Source: a virus
IMG/VR virus record: IMGVR_UViG_3300043449_000947
Span: 1 to 64,000 of that record
Strand: one strand, 5' to 3'
DNA length: 64,000 nt
Shown here: positions 41,034 through 51,415 of the stretch, one piece after another
Numbering within the stretch: the first letter of the stretch is position 1
Layout of the letters: each line of letters opens with the position of its first letter
Program-made: the position numbers and the translations under genes
The notes under the pieces: model-generated
The model's input: only the letters and a program-made list of their open reading frames with translations
What the model was told of the DNA's origin: nothing
The model's database searches: none

Positions 41034-43645
41034 TCAATGACTCCGGTATAGCAGGTCATAACGCCTGCGTGCATGGATGAAGGACCGCCGTAATACTCCA
41101 CTACATAGCCGTCCATATCGGTATGATAATTCACAATAGTATTCCCTAGACAGGATTCTGTAACTCCCATCCAAGGCATGGCTCCTGAGTCAGGGTCTGG
41201 TGAGAACTTAAACCACCAGATACTCAAATCCAGATCATAGATTTCCGCATTCGGAGCCGTCACTGAGTCTTTTTTAGTACGTATGGGACCGCTATTACCG
41301 GTGACCATCCAGATTTCAGAGGCATGAGTGATAGAGGGTGATCCCAGCACTTCTAAATACGTCGAAGGCATCTTTATATTAGGCCATTTGGCAGACCCGA
41401 GTATTCCGTTACCCCACGGAGCCATAACAACCGTAGGCTCTGTATGACTAGGGTACATAGGAGTTACGGCGTAGTAGAACGCTGGAATCTGATCCGCTAC
41501 GCAAGACTCACTCAGATACTCGCCAAATTTTTTCGCTATTGGTCCTATAGTCCCTGCGTCGATGTTGGCTTCACCGCCACAACGGCCTACCCAGTGAAAA
41601 ACGAAGTTGTATAGTCTCCAGAGCTGCGAGTGCGGGCCAGTGGCTGACTGAATACCAGAACCGGCCGTTTCGGGAGTGTTAAATTTTGAATCGTGGCGAA
41701 CCATGTAGTAACAGTCGCGAGCATGGAACGGAATAGCGGCGGCTATACCTGTACTTCTCCCTGAGTACCCTGATGACCTAGAAGAGACATTAAAAGATGT
41801 TTCTGATCCTACGGTTATACATTGTGAAAAGAAATCCTGTGCTGCCGCTACACCTTGTACGCCCAGCTTCACGCCGCTGAACGCCGTAGTGCGTACCTCT
41901 GGAACGATTTCCTCTCGCCAGTCCCAGCGAGCGCTGTAAAAATTACCTGCTATGAAGGGCTCTCCTCCATAAGTCGTAGACGTCCATCCACCGGTAAACT
42001 GGCACTCAACTCTGTCGTTTTCAGGAGGAGGAGTTGTTCTCGGTCGAGCGTCATAGAAGTAATTGATAACTTCTAAATCATCGTCGATATGGCACACGAA
42101 CATCGGCGCATCACATCTATCGATACCAACACCTGTTTCGTACGGACCAAAATCAAACGAAACCAGACCACCCATGAGTGGTTCAGGAAACTTGATCTGC
42201 GGCTGGCCCTTTGGCCGCGCTGGGTGGTAGAGGAAGCCAGAACGTACTAACTGAAGTGAGGCTATCCCGGTCATAGACGGAGTAACAGACACAGCCTTAA
42301 ATTCTGTCATTCCCGCTTCTACACCAGCGCTGGTAATGAGTTTGAGTATGGATGTAGCCACTGCTTCAGCCATGCGTTTGGCTTTATTTATCTGCCACGT
42401 CTTAGTCAGAGACAATGCGCTGATTAGACTCGCACCCGGGCCGCTGGTTTTTAACGGCGCTTCCTTACCTAGTTTTATACGTACTCTGTAATGGTTACCG
42501 GTGGATTTAAAATCCTCGGTTCCAACAGCGCAGTTATGTGCTTCGCTTCCACGATTGTTAAACGACCAGCCGATATCGGAACTGAACATCCCTTTGGAAT
42601 AGAAGTCGCTCATCTGGCCAGCACTAAGCAGTTCTACGATCTCACCGGCTTTTTTGTAGTCTTCGAATTCGACAGTAGTCGGAAAGCCAGTACCTATCGG
42701 TATGCCCTTAAACTCATCTATGAAATCCGCCAATTCTGGACTAGCTGCTTTGTAGCGCTCCTGACCGTCTTTAGTAGTAGATACAGGATCGAGGTGCAGG
42801 CGCATAGCATGCACACCCCGCGTAGATATCTCTATCACCCACGGTTTTCCATCTCCGTCGAATGAAATCCCATGTGTTCTGGCAAAGCGATAATCCCATT
42901 TCAGAGTCACAACGCCATCTGTCTTGGAGCCGTACAGCCCAAAAGCGCTGGTCATAGCAGGATCAGGTTCGTCCTCACCAGTAGGGATATCAGTCAAAAA
43001 ACTCTCTAAGGTTTTGTTTTTGATCTGAGTCTCTTCCCATGTGGGGCGCACTAGCTGCCCGATGCCCAGTACGAGCTGAACAACTCTACGCATAGCCCCA
43101 GAGTATTGAGAGGGTTTTACGTGAGCGTGTTCGGAATAAATGAGTTCTGGGTTTGCGTCGATCGCAGAGAAGGCTGCGTCCTCTTTTACACCCAGACGAT
43201 ATCTACGCTGAACGTCAGTGTAGCGTTCCTCCGTGTACTCACATGGAACGAACCCATTGAGCAGTAGTTTTTTTACGGTACCCTTTTTACCGGGAGTAAT
43301 CGCGCTAGCTGATATCTCCTCTTCTACCAGAGTAGGAGAGTAGACGATCCCGCTGACTACATCGATTACACCAGTAGTAGGAGGTTCTTCAGTATCAAAC
43401 TCAGGAAGCGTTACTTCGCTACTGAAGGTAGGCGGGCAGACAACGAGAAGACTGCGGATATTCTGTAGGTCAGCAACTACACAGTAGCTGCCATCACCAA
43501 GATCAAAAGCTTTACTGACTGCAGGGATGTTCTGTGCGGTTTTCCATGCGTTTAGCTGATTAGCTATGTCGAGTGCTTTGGGGAGGAGTTGTTCTGCTCC
43601 TCCCCTATCACCTTCTAGGAGTACGCGCCCAGAAAATCCAGCCAT
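41030..43645 (-). CDS. Large virion structural protein (871 aa)
   Basis: A soluble, beta-rich protein with many Trp, Tyr and Gly residues (SRSSGYSGRSTGIAAAIPFH; YYMVRHDSK; WGNGILGSAKWPNIKMP). No catalytic motif is recognised. It overlaps the genes on both sides by one to four bases, within the structural cluster. Probably a tail or base component. Confidence 0.7.
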   Translation of the reverse strand: MAGFSGRVLLEGDRGGAEQLLPKALDIANQLNAWKTAQNIPAVSKAFDLGDGSYCVVADLQNIRSLLVVCPPTFSSEVTLPEFDTEEPPTTGVIDVVSGIVYSPTLVEEEISASAITPGKKGTVKKLLLNGFVPCEYTEERYTDVQRRYRLGVKEDAAFSAIDANPELIYSEHAHVKPSQYSGAMRRVVQLVLGIGQLVRPTWEETQIKNKTLESFLTDIPTGEDEPDPAMTSAFGLYGSKTDGVVTLKWDYRFARTHGISFDGDGKPWVIEISTRGVHAMRLHLDPVSTTKDGQERYKAASPELADFIDEFKGIPIGTGFPTTVEFEDYKKAGEIVELLSAGQMSDFYSKGMFSSDIGWSFNNRGSEAHNCAVGTEDFKSTGNHYRVRIKLGKEAPLKTSGPGASLISALSLTKTWQINKAKRMAEAVATSILKLITSAGVEAGMTEFKAVSVTPSMTGIASLQLVRSGFLYHPARPKGQPQIKFPEPLMGGLVSFDFGPYETGVGIDRCDAPMFVCHIDDDLEVINYFYDARPRTTPPPENDRVECQFTGGWTSTTYGGEPFIAGNFYSARWDWREEIVPEVRTTAFSGVKLGVQGVAAAQDFFSQCITVGSETSFNVSSRSSGYSGRSTGIAAAIPFHARDCYYMVRHDSKFNTPETAGSGIQSATGPHSQLWRLYNFVFHWVGRCGGEANIDAGTIGPIAKKFGEYLSESCVADQIPAFYYAVTPMYPSHTEPTVVMAPWGNGILGSAKWPNIKMPSTYLEVLGSPSITHASEIWMVTGNSGPIRTKKDSVTAPNAEIYDLDLSIWWFKFSPDPDSGAMPWMGVTESCLGNTIVNYHTDMDGYVVEYYGGPSSMHAGVMTCYTGVIE

Positions 43646-44220
43646 TACGAGTCTTGAAGTTCTACTTCATAGCCTAGTTCAAACGCATCGCCAGAATAGA
43701 CCTGACGAACAGTAGTGAAGCGTGAAGCAGATGCAAGCACACCAGCCGTACCGCCACGAACATTGCTGGACAACAGAGCTGCACCAGAGATATTAACGCT
43801 GGTAGTACAGACGATGTTGAACACAGCCTTGGAGCTCAGGTTACCAATGACACCTGCGGTAGCATTGCCCGGAGTCCATGCAGGGCGAGTGACGTTGGAA
43901 TAACCTTCAGTCGTGCTGGTAATCTCAGTTGCCTGAGTAGCGAAATTGGCAGCAGTCCAGTTAGAAGCTGGGCTAACATTGCCAGAGAACGCAGCCAGAT
44001 ACCACGCGCTGATCTTGGCAGTAGAGCCCAGAGCAGAGTCGAGGATGTAGGCAATACCTTCGGCGGGGATCAGGTTGAAGTCAATCTGTTCGTCTTTACC
44101 GTTGACTGAGTGGGTATATTTACCACGAGCCATGATGGAGCGATGGATGAGCAGACCTTCGGAGGTCTTTTCAAAATCACCATTCTTTAAAAAATCAGCA
44201 ATCTCATTAGCATGTTTCAT
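43645..44220 (-). CDS. Virion structural protein (191 aa)
   Basis: The N-terminal 30 residues are helical (MKHANEIADFLKNGDFEKTS); the rest is beta-rich with small residues (TAKISAWYLAAFSGNVSPASNW; SSKAVFNIVCTTSVNISGAALL). An AAGGAG site precedes the ATG. The composition recalls small tail or decoration proteins; no family is named. Confidence 0.7.
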   Translation of the reverse strand: MKHANEIADFLKNGDFEKTSEGLLIHRSIMARGKYTHSVNGKDEQIDFNLIPAEGIAYILDSALGSTAKISAWYLAAFSGNVSPASNWTAANFATQATEITSTTEGYSNVTRPAWTPGNATAGVIGNLSSKAVFNIVCTTSVNISGAALLSSNVRGGTAGVLASASRFTTVRQVYSGDAFELGYEVELQDS

Positions 44221-44231
44221 AGGAAAACTCC

Positions 44232-45362
44232 TTATTGTGACAGAGCAATTAAGCGGTCACCCTCGAAAGAGAGGGAACCAGTTCCGAGCGGGAGACCGCT
44301 CAATAGATCAGCCTGAGGGTAAAGGATATTTCCCGACGGTAGACCTAAAGCAAATCCCTTGTGAGTAAGCCATACAGCTACCCACTCAGGTTTGGACTGC
44401 AGTTCTAGCTTCATCTGAGCAGTTGGAACCAATAGAGAAGAACCAGCCTGCGCCGGTATTATATCTGCTATCTTACGTTCCCACTTTTCAGGCATCTCTC
44501 CAGCTAGAAAGTGCACTCCCGAATCCCTTAGAGCGACAAACACGCCGCCTTCTACAGGTTCGATAAAATCAATACGTGATTCAAAAGTAACAAACCCACT
44601 ACTACGATCATACATGCCATAGCGCATCGGGTCTGAGAAAAATAGTGTACGTCCGCGAGCCACGAGCAGACGACCTCTCCAGTACCGTACGTAATCTCCT
44701 CCGGGCATACGAGCCTTGTTCAGAGTATCAGCCGGTTTGCCAAACAAGTCTGTGCGAATGTCGGGTACAGTCGTACTGACTGTAATTTCCTTAACCATAT
44801 AAAGAACATCACTGCGTGGCTTGTATATACGCATACGAGCTACGGTGTTCTCACTCGGAGGAGCTATGGTGTTCCCCACAAAGACTGGTGACAACGGTCC
44901 TTCTTCTCCATCGAAGTTCACGAAAGCGACAGCGGTGCTGTCTTCCGTTAACTCCTGAGTCCCCAGACTGGGAACTACAGGTAACTCAACTCCGATTTTC
45001 TTCACACCGTCTGAGGTCAACCGAGCCAGAATGGAGTGATTGGTAAAGACGGGTTCTTCGTTAAGAAGACTCCAAGTGACTTTACCTTCTATATCGAATG
45101 AGCTTAATACCGTAGCTCCACTGTCGTGGAATTCGCAGACGCGTTTGTTGTAAATACCGAAGACGCGGCCTGCATGTGTAAAAAGGCTGTGCCCCCCGGT
45201 GGATACTAGCGAATACCCAGCGCGAGGCACAATCGAGCCATCTGAGGTAATCAAAACATTATTGGCCTCCAGCACGCTTCCAGAAGGGCACGCAGCCGGG
45301 TCATTCACATTTTGAATTCCTCTAGCCCAAGGCCCTAAGGAGACGGATGAATCTTGTTTCAT
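44232..45362 (-). CDS. Nozzle-like tail protein candidate
   Basis: 376 aa. The opening ARGIQNVNDPAACPSGSVLEANNV with DGSIVPRAGY resembles the start of podoviral tail-tube (nozzle, T7 gp12-like) and tail-stabilisation proteins: P-x-G-x-L-x-x-A-x-N-V ... G-x-x-x-x-R-x-G. Repeated short strands (HAGRVFGIYNKRVCEFHDSG; WRGRLLVARGRTLFFSDP) suggest a beta-propeller. It closes the tail or conducts DNA, if the call is right. Confidence 0.5.
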   Translation of the reverse strand: MKQDSSVSLGPWARGIQNVNDPAACPSGSVLEANNVLITSDGSIVPRAGYSLVSTGGHSLFTHAGRVFGIYNKRVCEFHDSGATVLSSFDIEGKVTWSLLNEEPVFTNHSILARLTSDGVKKIGVELPVVPSLGTQELTEDSTAVAFVNFDGEEGPLSPVFVGNTIAPPSENTVARMRIYKPRSDVLYMVKEITVSTTVPDIRTDLFGKPADTLNKARMPGGDYVRYWRGRLLVARGRTLFFSDPMRYGMYDRSSGFVTFESRIDFIEPVEGGVFVALRDSGVHFLAGEMPEKWERKIADIIPAQAGSSLLVPTAQMKLELQSKPEWVAVWLTHKGFALGLPSGNILYPQADLLSGLPLGTGSLSFEGDRLIALSQ

Positions 45363-45386
45363 AACGTAGGATTGTAAATCAATATG

Positions 45387-48326
45387 TTACCCCGTGATAG
45401 TCGCTCTACCGAAGCATCTAGGTGCTGGAATCTGGTAGGGGCGCATCGCCTGTATCTTCAGAGTTACCTCCGTCTTACCAAAAGAAGAAGTGTCGCCTAG
45501 AGAAGCTTGTACGGGAGGATTTTTCTTTCTAACACGCATCCGCTGATTGAAATACATCGGCGTGTAGTCGCACTCGAACGAATCAAACCCTACCGGATAT
45601 ATCTGCCGAATCTTATATTCAACACGTGCTGTTCCCCAATCAAGGAAATCAGTACCCCCCATATTACTCACTACGCGAGGGAAATGAATCATCGGCTGAT
45701 TGTTACCGTACACATCCATGCGGCTACCGACCGGATAGATCGTTCGATTGAACAGCTCTACGAACTGTTTATCCGAGGCAAAGAAATTCGTACCTTCAGG
45801 ATAGATAGTTCTGGTAAACGGTTCTACGTACCCAAGCGTTACTTCTGGTTTACCCCAGAGCGTGAAATTCTCATCGCCGATATAGACGAAAGATATCGAA
45901 GGTATGTCAGGAATGCCCGCACGCTTTGGCGGTATTCCGTCCAGATAGAGGCGTCGATTCTTGAGCTGAAGTTCCAGATCTTCACTGACCACCTCACCCA
46001 TCGTGCTGTCTCCAGCGAGGACGTTGTGATAGTGGTAGAGCACGCGGTTTGATTTACACGTAACGAGCGGCCTGCCCCACTGCACATCAGGCGTACGTAT
46101 CGGGACTATCAATCCTCCGGGATAGTTGATCGGGTTAGATACGTCATCCAGCTCTAGGAACGTATGAGATTCTGGATGGTTATCCACCGCCTGTTGCGGC
46201 GTATCCAGACGACACCAGACTGTATGTGGAGATATGCGCGGCTTGCCCCATTGAATTAACGGCGTAGGGTCAGCTTCTCCAGACGCTTCCGGATTACCGG
46301 GACCCACACCATTTACTACAACTGGCTGAACGGTAGCGTTCTTGATCTCCTGAGCATGAGGGATGAAGGGGATACCAAACACACTGTCTGGCCAATCCCA
46401 TAACGGACTACAGCCTTGTATATGAACTTCTACCGTACCGAACCTAGAGCTCTCCCAGTCGTCGGGGGATACGCGATTGCCTCTGAGAACTGGTCTGCCA
46501 ACATTAGAGTTATTTGTAGACGTTTCCTCTGTGGAATATCCGGCAGGCACTACCGTCTGAGGAGCGGGAATCTGCGGCTCGTCTATACGTACATCGTGCA
46601 GGCGCGAAATGAGTGACGCGTCAAAGCCAACGATCGGTAGCGTCTTGGTCCGAAACTCGACGTGTGGGCGGGGCAGGAATTCAAGCGCTGGCGGAATTGA
46701 CTGCCCAGACACACTGACTGTACGAGTGTACAGACCTACGTAGTGTTTAGTAGACGGCTCAAACTCAATCCACGGCCATGCTTTTATCTCCGGAGTAACG
46801 TTCTGAACAGAGGGCGTACCCCACTCGTCAGTCTGCGGCCCCCACGGCTTGAAGATCGTGAACTTGACCTCGAAGACATGACCACCAATACCCAGAGGAG
46901 GTATACCCTCCGCAACAGTCAGCTGTCTGAATAGACCTACATAGTGAGTGAGCGGTACGTTGAAGTCAGGAGGAGGGATGCCATTACTGAGCAACGCACC
47001 CGGCTGCTTGTCCAGTGAGACAGTGCGCACGCCATGAGCGACGAACTGATCACCCCAGCGTATGTGCAGATTGTTCGAGCCAAACAGATCAATCCACTGA
47101 GTGTTGCTCCAGACGTAGGGAACGCCTGCATACAAACGTGGAATACCTGACGGAGCAATTACCTGCGCGTAGTTGTAAATCTCGGTCCAGCGGAAGACCG
47201 TCGATGATTCCCAGCCAGCAGGATTGAGGGTGCGGATCGCAGCAGAGACGAACGCCGTACCGTACTCAGCATGATCGTAGCCGTGCTGCTCGAGCACACG
47301 AGCATTGTTATAGACGTAAGTGCCGCTACCGAACCGTGAGGAGCTCCACCCGTAGTTGGTGACGGTCTTATTGCCGTTCTCGACACCCCACGGGATACCA
47401 ACGACTATCGGAGTATCCAGACCTTCTGGATAGACGTATCGAGGAGATTGAGAAACCCACGTAGAACCCCACTCGGTGAAGTTCTCGATAGTCTGTGGAG
47501 TTACGTAGCGGGTTAGAAGCTGTACATCAGGCTGACCTGCCTCACCTTCGATAGACGGCGGGTATACAACGACCTCGTTGCGAGCGACGCCTGCAGTACC
47601 AAACTGCAAGCTATCCCAGCCATCGAGTGCAAAGGTTCTGGTAGCGTATTCGACCTTACCGAAACGTCCAGTCTGCTCCCAGTCATATGTATATGGCCAG
47701 ACACTAGGAGGAGTGACGTAACGAATACTGAACCAGACAGTAGGTGTGCCCGGAGTCGGCGGGTTGATCTGGTGGGTGCTGAGATCGACCGTGCGGATCG
47801 TGCTCTCAACGACTGCCGTACCGTAGGCAGAAGTGCTGAGTCCACCGACATTGGTCAGGTAGCGCGTGCGGTTGTAGACCTCCGCAGTACCAGACGCGAA
47901 GCCGATGATGCTGCGGTTGACCAGATCTACATACTGGTTCTCCGGGATGTAGACGTGCCCGTAGCCGAAACTACCGAAGGACGTGCCTTCGGGATAGATC
48001 GTCTGGAGAACACCGGCAATGTAGGTAAACGGAGTGCCGAACAGCGCGGCATCCCAACCATGAGTGACGACCCTTCGGCCTACAACAACAGAGCCGAAGT
48101 CCGCTTGGTCGGAGAGCGTTACACCTAGGAGAGTGTTTGTGGAAGGAGGGGCAAACTCAAGGATGACTGACGCACCGGATGGCGCGGTGTAGGCATCACC
48201 AAAGTTTAGAACTACGGAGCTACCACTAGGCGGTATGTAGCTCTGTACAGCAAACTGAAAATTTTGAGAAGGAGTATATTCACCGACAGCAGTGAATATA
48301 AAATCGCTATCGGGAGTGTAAGCCAC
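45387..48326 (-). CDS. Large repeat protein with W-x-S-x-x-FGT motifs
   Basis: 979 aa, almost all beta-strand. A motif of the type G-W-(D/E)-S-x-x-F-G-T-x-x-V recurs: GWDAALFGTPF (90-100), LSTSAYGTAVV (163), GWDSLQFGTAG (236), then GWSSSRFGSGTY, GYDHAEYGTAFV, DDWESSRFGTVEV, WPDSVFGIPF and DTSSFGKTEV. IYPEGTxF and RTIYPxG also recur. The first 65 residues have another short repeat (Y-x-P-x-x-x-F-x-F). The protein is probably a long fibre or particle-surface protein. Confidence 0.75.
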   Translation of the reverse strand: MAYTPDSDFIFTAVGEYTPSQNFQFAVQSYIPPSGSSVVLNFGDAYTAPSGASVILEFAPPSTNTLLGVTLSDQADFGSVVVGRRVVTHGWDAALFGTPFTYIAGVLQTIYPEGTSFGSFGYGHVYIPENQYVDLVNRSIIGFASGTAEVYNRTRYLTNVGGLSTSAYGTAVVESTIRTVDLSTHQINPPTPGTPTVWFSIRYVTPPSVWPYTYDWEQTGRFGKVEYATRTFALDGWDSLQFGTAGVARNEVVVYPPSIEGEAGQPDVQLLTRYVTPQTIENFTEWGSTWVSQSPRYVYPEGLDTPIVVGIPWGVENGNKTVTNYGWSSSRFGSGTYVYNNARVLEQHGYDHAEYGTAFVSAAIRTLNPAGWESSTVFRWTEIYNYAQVIAPSGIPRLYAGVPYVWSNTQWIDLFGSNNLHIRWGDQFVAHGVRTVSLDKQPGALLSNGIPPPDFNVPLTHYVGLFRQLTVAEGIPPLGIGGHVFEVKFTIFKPWGPQTDEWGTPSVQNVTPEIKAWPWIEFEPSTKHYVGLYTRTVSVSGQSIPPALEFLPRPHVEFRTKTLPIVGFDASLISRLHDVRIDEPQIPAPQTVVPAGYSTEETSTNNSNVGRPVLRGNRVSPDDWESSRFGTVEVHIQGCSPLWDWPDSVFGIPFIPHAQEIKNATVQPVVVNGVGPGNPEASGEADPTPLIQWGKPRISPHTVWCRLDTPQQAVDNHPESHTFLELDDVSNPINYPGGLIVPIRTPDVQWGRPLVTCKSNRVLYHYHNVLAGDSTMGEVVSEDLELQLKNRRLYLDGIPPKRAGIPDIPSISFVYIGDENFTLWGKPEVTLGYVEPFTRTIYPEGTNFFASDKQFVELFNRTIYPVGSRMDVYGNNQPMIHFPRVVSNMGGTDFLDWGTARVEYKIRQIYPVGFDSFECDYTPMYFNQRMRVRKKNPPVQASLGDTSSFGKTEVTLKIQAMRPYQIPAPRCFGRATITG

Positions 48327-48330
48327 GCCC

Positions 48331-49413
48331 TTACACCGCGATCAAAGGGCCGTGCATCAGCGGACGAATGAACCGCCCTTTGTTGGTCCATATGACATCG
48401 CCATCAGCTACGGTAGCGCCTAGTGTGGTTGGCCAGATTGGTTCCGACGATCCTGTTAGTGCATTTAGCGTAAACTCGCTGGCTGGCTCGGTAAAATCTG
48501 CCGTATATCGAGCGGCCTTTGTGATACGTATGCTATCCATATACCCTTTAAGCGCGTAAGTGTATCCGGTATAAAGATGCGCACCGACGGTGAGTGCAGT
48601 GGCGACGTCCGCAATAGTGGTGTTATGAGTCTGGTTTGCGCCAGCCTGAGTACCATTTACGAAAAACCGAAGCGTTGTTCCTGACTTGCACACCGCAAGG
48701 TGATACCACGTATCAAGGCTGAAAGTATAATTTACGGTGAGTTCTGTGCCTGCTGTCGAAAACACGATAGCCGTGTAACTATTACTCGTTCCGGTTATTT
48801 TCCAGTGGAAGGCGCGAGCGCCTATCTGATCCTTCCCGACCAAGACAGCCGCGTAAAAACCGCCAAAACTGTTTGAATACCCGGTGAATCGCACCCACGA
48901 CTCTAGAGTGAAATCACCGCTACCCAGCTCAAAATCAGCAGAATCTCCACAATCCAGATAATCGCCAGTACCGTCCAACAAACAGGACGCACCACCGAAT
49001 TTGCTTTGCGCGGTACTGATCTTCGCATCTCCAGCAGGAGTGATGGCGTGACCCTTGGCGTCAGTGAATGCTGTCGCTCCGTTGTTTCCATTACAGTTCA
49101 GTAACAGCACGGTGTTACCTGAGAAACTCTCTCCCGAAGCTGTGGTAGCTTTGAAAATGTATGGCGTGGTCGCTGGCGAGGTTGGCACGCTGTAATCATT
49201 AAGTAGGGTTTCGTGGCCTGCCGACCACGCTGGGCCTGTTTTCGGCCTGCAACTCACCACATACGCCTTCCCTGCCGCCAACCCTGTGATCGTATAGCTG
49301 TTCAGCACCACAGCTGCTGCACCAGCAAAGGCGTGAGTGTCTGCATCGAAGGCAGTAGCAATCCAGTCGGTGGGGTCACCGATGGTAGTTACTGTTCCGG
49401 TAATAGACGCCAT
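48331..49413 (-). CDS. LamG-domain virion protein
   Basis: 360 aa. A concanavalin/LamG-like fold spans about residues 100-320: VLLLNCNGNNGATAFTDAKG, DGTGDYLDCGDSADFELGSG, FTLESWVRF, WYHLAVCKSGTTLRFFVNG and GYMDSIRITKAARY. Such domains bind carbohydrate and occur in phage fibre and decoration proteins. The N-terminal 90 residues form a small beta domain. It lies beside a discoidin-like gene, so both may contact the cell surface. Confidence 0.85.
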   Translation of the reverse strand: MASITGTVTTIGDPTDWIATAFDADTHAFAGAAAVVLNSYTITGLAAGKAYVVSCRPKTGPAWSAGHETLLNDYSVPTSPATTPYIFKATTASGESFSGNTVLLLNCNGNNGATAFTDAKGHAITPAGDAKISTAQSKFGGASCLLDGTGDYLDCGDSADFELGSGDFTLESWVRFTGYSNSFGGFYAAVLVGKDQIGARAFHWKITGTSNSYTAIVFSTAGTELTVNYTFSLDTWYHLAVCKSGTTLRFFVNGTQAGANQTHNTTIADVATALTVGAHLYTGYTYALKGYMDSIRITKAARYTADFTEPASEFTLNALTGSSEPIWPTTLGATVADGDVIWTNKGRFIRPLMHGPLIAV

Positions 49414-49414
49414 G

Positions 49415-50233
49415 CTAGTACGTCATGAGAATAGGATTAACGTGTGCGTAGATTACGCTATTTCGGCTTGCAGATTCATCTACGCCGATTACAGACCATG
49501 GCCCGGCCCCAATGTTTTCAAATAAGAAGACTCCATCCTCTCCAGAATAGATAGACCTCGCAAGCAGACCTGATTTTTGTTCAACAAGATCAACCCTTCG
49601 CGAATAAGGTTCTCCTAGAACAGTAGTAGATCCAGCTATGTAATACGGTCCTGAGAAAGGCGTATTGTTGGTGAATCTCTCTGGGCAATGCCATAAAAAA
49701 CCTGTAGTTACAGCACCTGCGTTGTATCTGTACTGAAGATCATGAACTACGTGCCCAGTGGAATTAAATACCGTAACGTCGTAAGTCTTAGTCTCTCCGT
49801 CAGTAAAGACTTGATTAGACCACGAACATTTGTGCGTGAAGGTAGTTCCATTATCGCTATAGAAAAGCGAGAAATCACGAGGGTTACCGATTTGTGAGTT
49901 GTTTGAGTGCTCGTAGAGACGCATCTCAACAACATCGATAGCGTTTCCGGCACCCATGTCGTACTGAAGCCACCCTTGACCTTGGTAATAGCCGTTGGCT
50001 AATACGTATTCAGTACTGGAATACCACCAATTGGTAGCTGAAAAAACCCCGTCAAAAGCTGCGGATGGCGGGTTTGTAGTGATGTAAGCGGTACTGCTGG
50101 CCGTAGCCGTCCCGCCTACAGCAGCCTGTGCGCCACCGGGAGTAGTGGCGAGGATTATTTCGTTTATACGAGTCTTGTTATCGTTACTGTATGGCCTCCA
50201 TACTACGAGTCGCCAATAGCGATGCGCAGCCAT
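49415..50233 (-). CDS. Discoidin-like (F5/8 type C) virion protein
   Basis: 272 aa. The opening AHRYWRLVVWRP, then AFDGVFSATNWWYSS, GWLQYDMGAGNAIDVVEMRLY and PRDFSLFYSDNGTTF follow the galactose-binding discoidin fold. The C-terminal 70 residues form a separate domain (RRVDLVEQKSGLLARSIYSG; IGVDESAS) of the kind attached to phage fibre proteins. Likely surface carbohydrate binding. It starts one base after the 50235 gene. Confidence 0.82.
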   Translation of the reverse strand: MAAHRYWRLVVWRPYSNDNKTRINEIILATTPGGAQAAVGGTATASSTAYITTNPPSAAFDGVFSATNWWYSSTEYVLANGYYQGQGWLQYDMGAGNAIDVVEMRLYEHSNNSQIGNPRDFSLFYSDNGTTFTHKCSWSNQVFTDGETKTYDVTVFNSTGHVVHDLQYRYNAGAVTTGFLWHCPERFTNNTPFSGPYYIAGSTTVLGEPYSRRVDLVEQKSGLLARSIYSGEDGVFLFENIGAGPWSVIGVDESASRNSVIYAHVNPILMTY

Positions 50234-50234
50234 A

Positions 50235-51410
50235 TTAAGTGTCCCATGGGCCCGTGATATCTATGACGCAGGAGCACTCACCGGAACCTGTTTGGCCGCG
50301 CATGAATAGGAATCTCCTACCAGTGTAGCCAACTATATTTTCTATAAGTGTCGCGTTAGGTAATGCGGGGCCATGCATCCCTTCAAAAAATCCCGGCAAC
50401 CTTCCACGAATAATATTAGCTTGTGTCAGGAATGCCGGAACCATATAAAAACCATTGTCTGGGGCATTCGGGAAATTGACGTAGGAAGTAAAACCAAGCG
50501 AAGTGCTGAGGCCAGAAGCAAAAACCTGCGCAATCTTTGATCCTGATATCCCCGAATAGTCCCGAGCTGTTGCAAGCAGGGGTGTGGTAGTCCCCGGAGT
50601 GCCTGCAGTTACGCTGTTAGCTGAATTAAACAATCCACAATATTGGGTTGTGCTGGACTGGCCAGATATAGAACTACCAGTACAAAACGCGCTGTACGCA
50701 TCTCCCGGTTTATAGGACAGATACTCACCAAACGCAAAAGCGTTTTTATATAGACCCGGCGATTCTATAGCAGCGCCGTTAAAGTAAGTGAAGCCGTATA
50801 CCGTCTTACCATCCGTGATGATCAGCCAGTTGCGTGCGGATGTATTCAGCGCGTCTGACTTCATAATGATGAAGCCGCTAGCGTACTGCGCTGCTGTGGG
50901 AAAGATATCTGTGCCAGTGTCTATATCGCTCATAGACATGTAGCACGTGAGGAGTCCTTCGCGTTGAGTGGTTGCCGCGTTATCAACAATACGTACATAC
51001 GGGCGCGAACCAGTCAGGTTGTTTGTACGATAGACTCCTTTGCCCGTAGCTGTATAGATTTTAGTGAATCCAGCTGGAGCACGTTTACTTGTAATCGTGC
51101 CGGTAGCAGGAGACGTTGGGCTATTAGCTACTATATAAGTAAACGAAGTACTACTTACGAAGGTGATTAGAAATTCACCGTTGTAATCCACCTCGGTGGC
51201 TCCTGCTATGAGGACGGTATCTCCCGTCGCCAATCCATGCGACGTAGCTGTAGTGACGGTGGCAGTACCGCTTGATTGTGTAATCGAAGACACACTGACG
51301 GACCCATACCCATCAACGAGTACGGCATCGAGAACAGTGTTAAGAGCTCCAGCTGAACCGCTAAGTGTTGGAGCTCCTAACTGATCAGAGCGGTATACCT
51401 TGACCGTCAT
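50235..51410 (-). CDS. Virion protein with a GLxTGDxVxIxGA module
   Basis: 391 aa. Residues 40-100 carry a module seen in many phage structural proteins (SHGLATGDTVLIAGATEVDY, NGEFLITFVSSTSFTY). The rest is beta-rich and resembles tail-associated proteins (ASGFIIMKSDALNTSARNW). It lies in the decoration and fibre cluster. No enzyme motif is seen. Confidence 0.7.
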   Translation of the reverse strand: MTVKVYRSDQLGAPTLSGSAGALNTVLDAVLVDGYGSVSVSSITQSSGTATVTTATSHGLATGDTVLIAGATEVDYNGEFLITFVSSTSFTYIVANSPTSPATGTITSKRAPAGFTKIYTATGKGVYRTNNLTGSRPYVRIVDNAATTQREGLLTCYMSMSDIDTGTDIFPTAAQYASGFIIMKSDALNTSARNWLIITDGKTVYGFTYFNGAAIESPGLYKNAFAFGEYLSYKPGDAYSAFCTGSSISGQSSTTQYCGLFNSANSVTAGTPGTTTPLLATARDYSGISGSKIAQVFASGLSTSLGFTSYVNFPNAPDNGFYMVPAFLTQANIIRGRLPGFFEGMHGPALPNATLIENIVGYTGRRFLFMRGQTGSGECSCVIDITGPWDT

Positions 51411-51415
51411 GGTGA

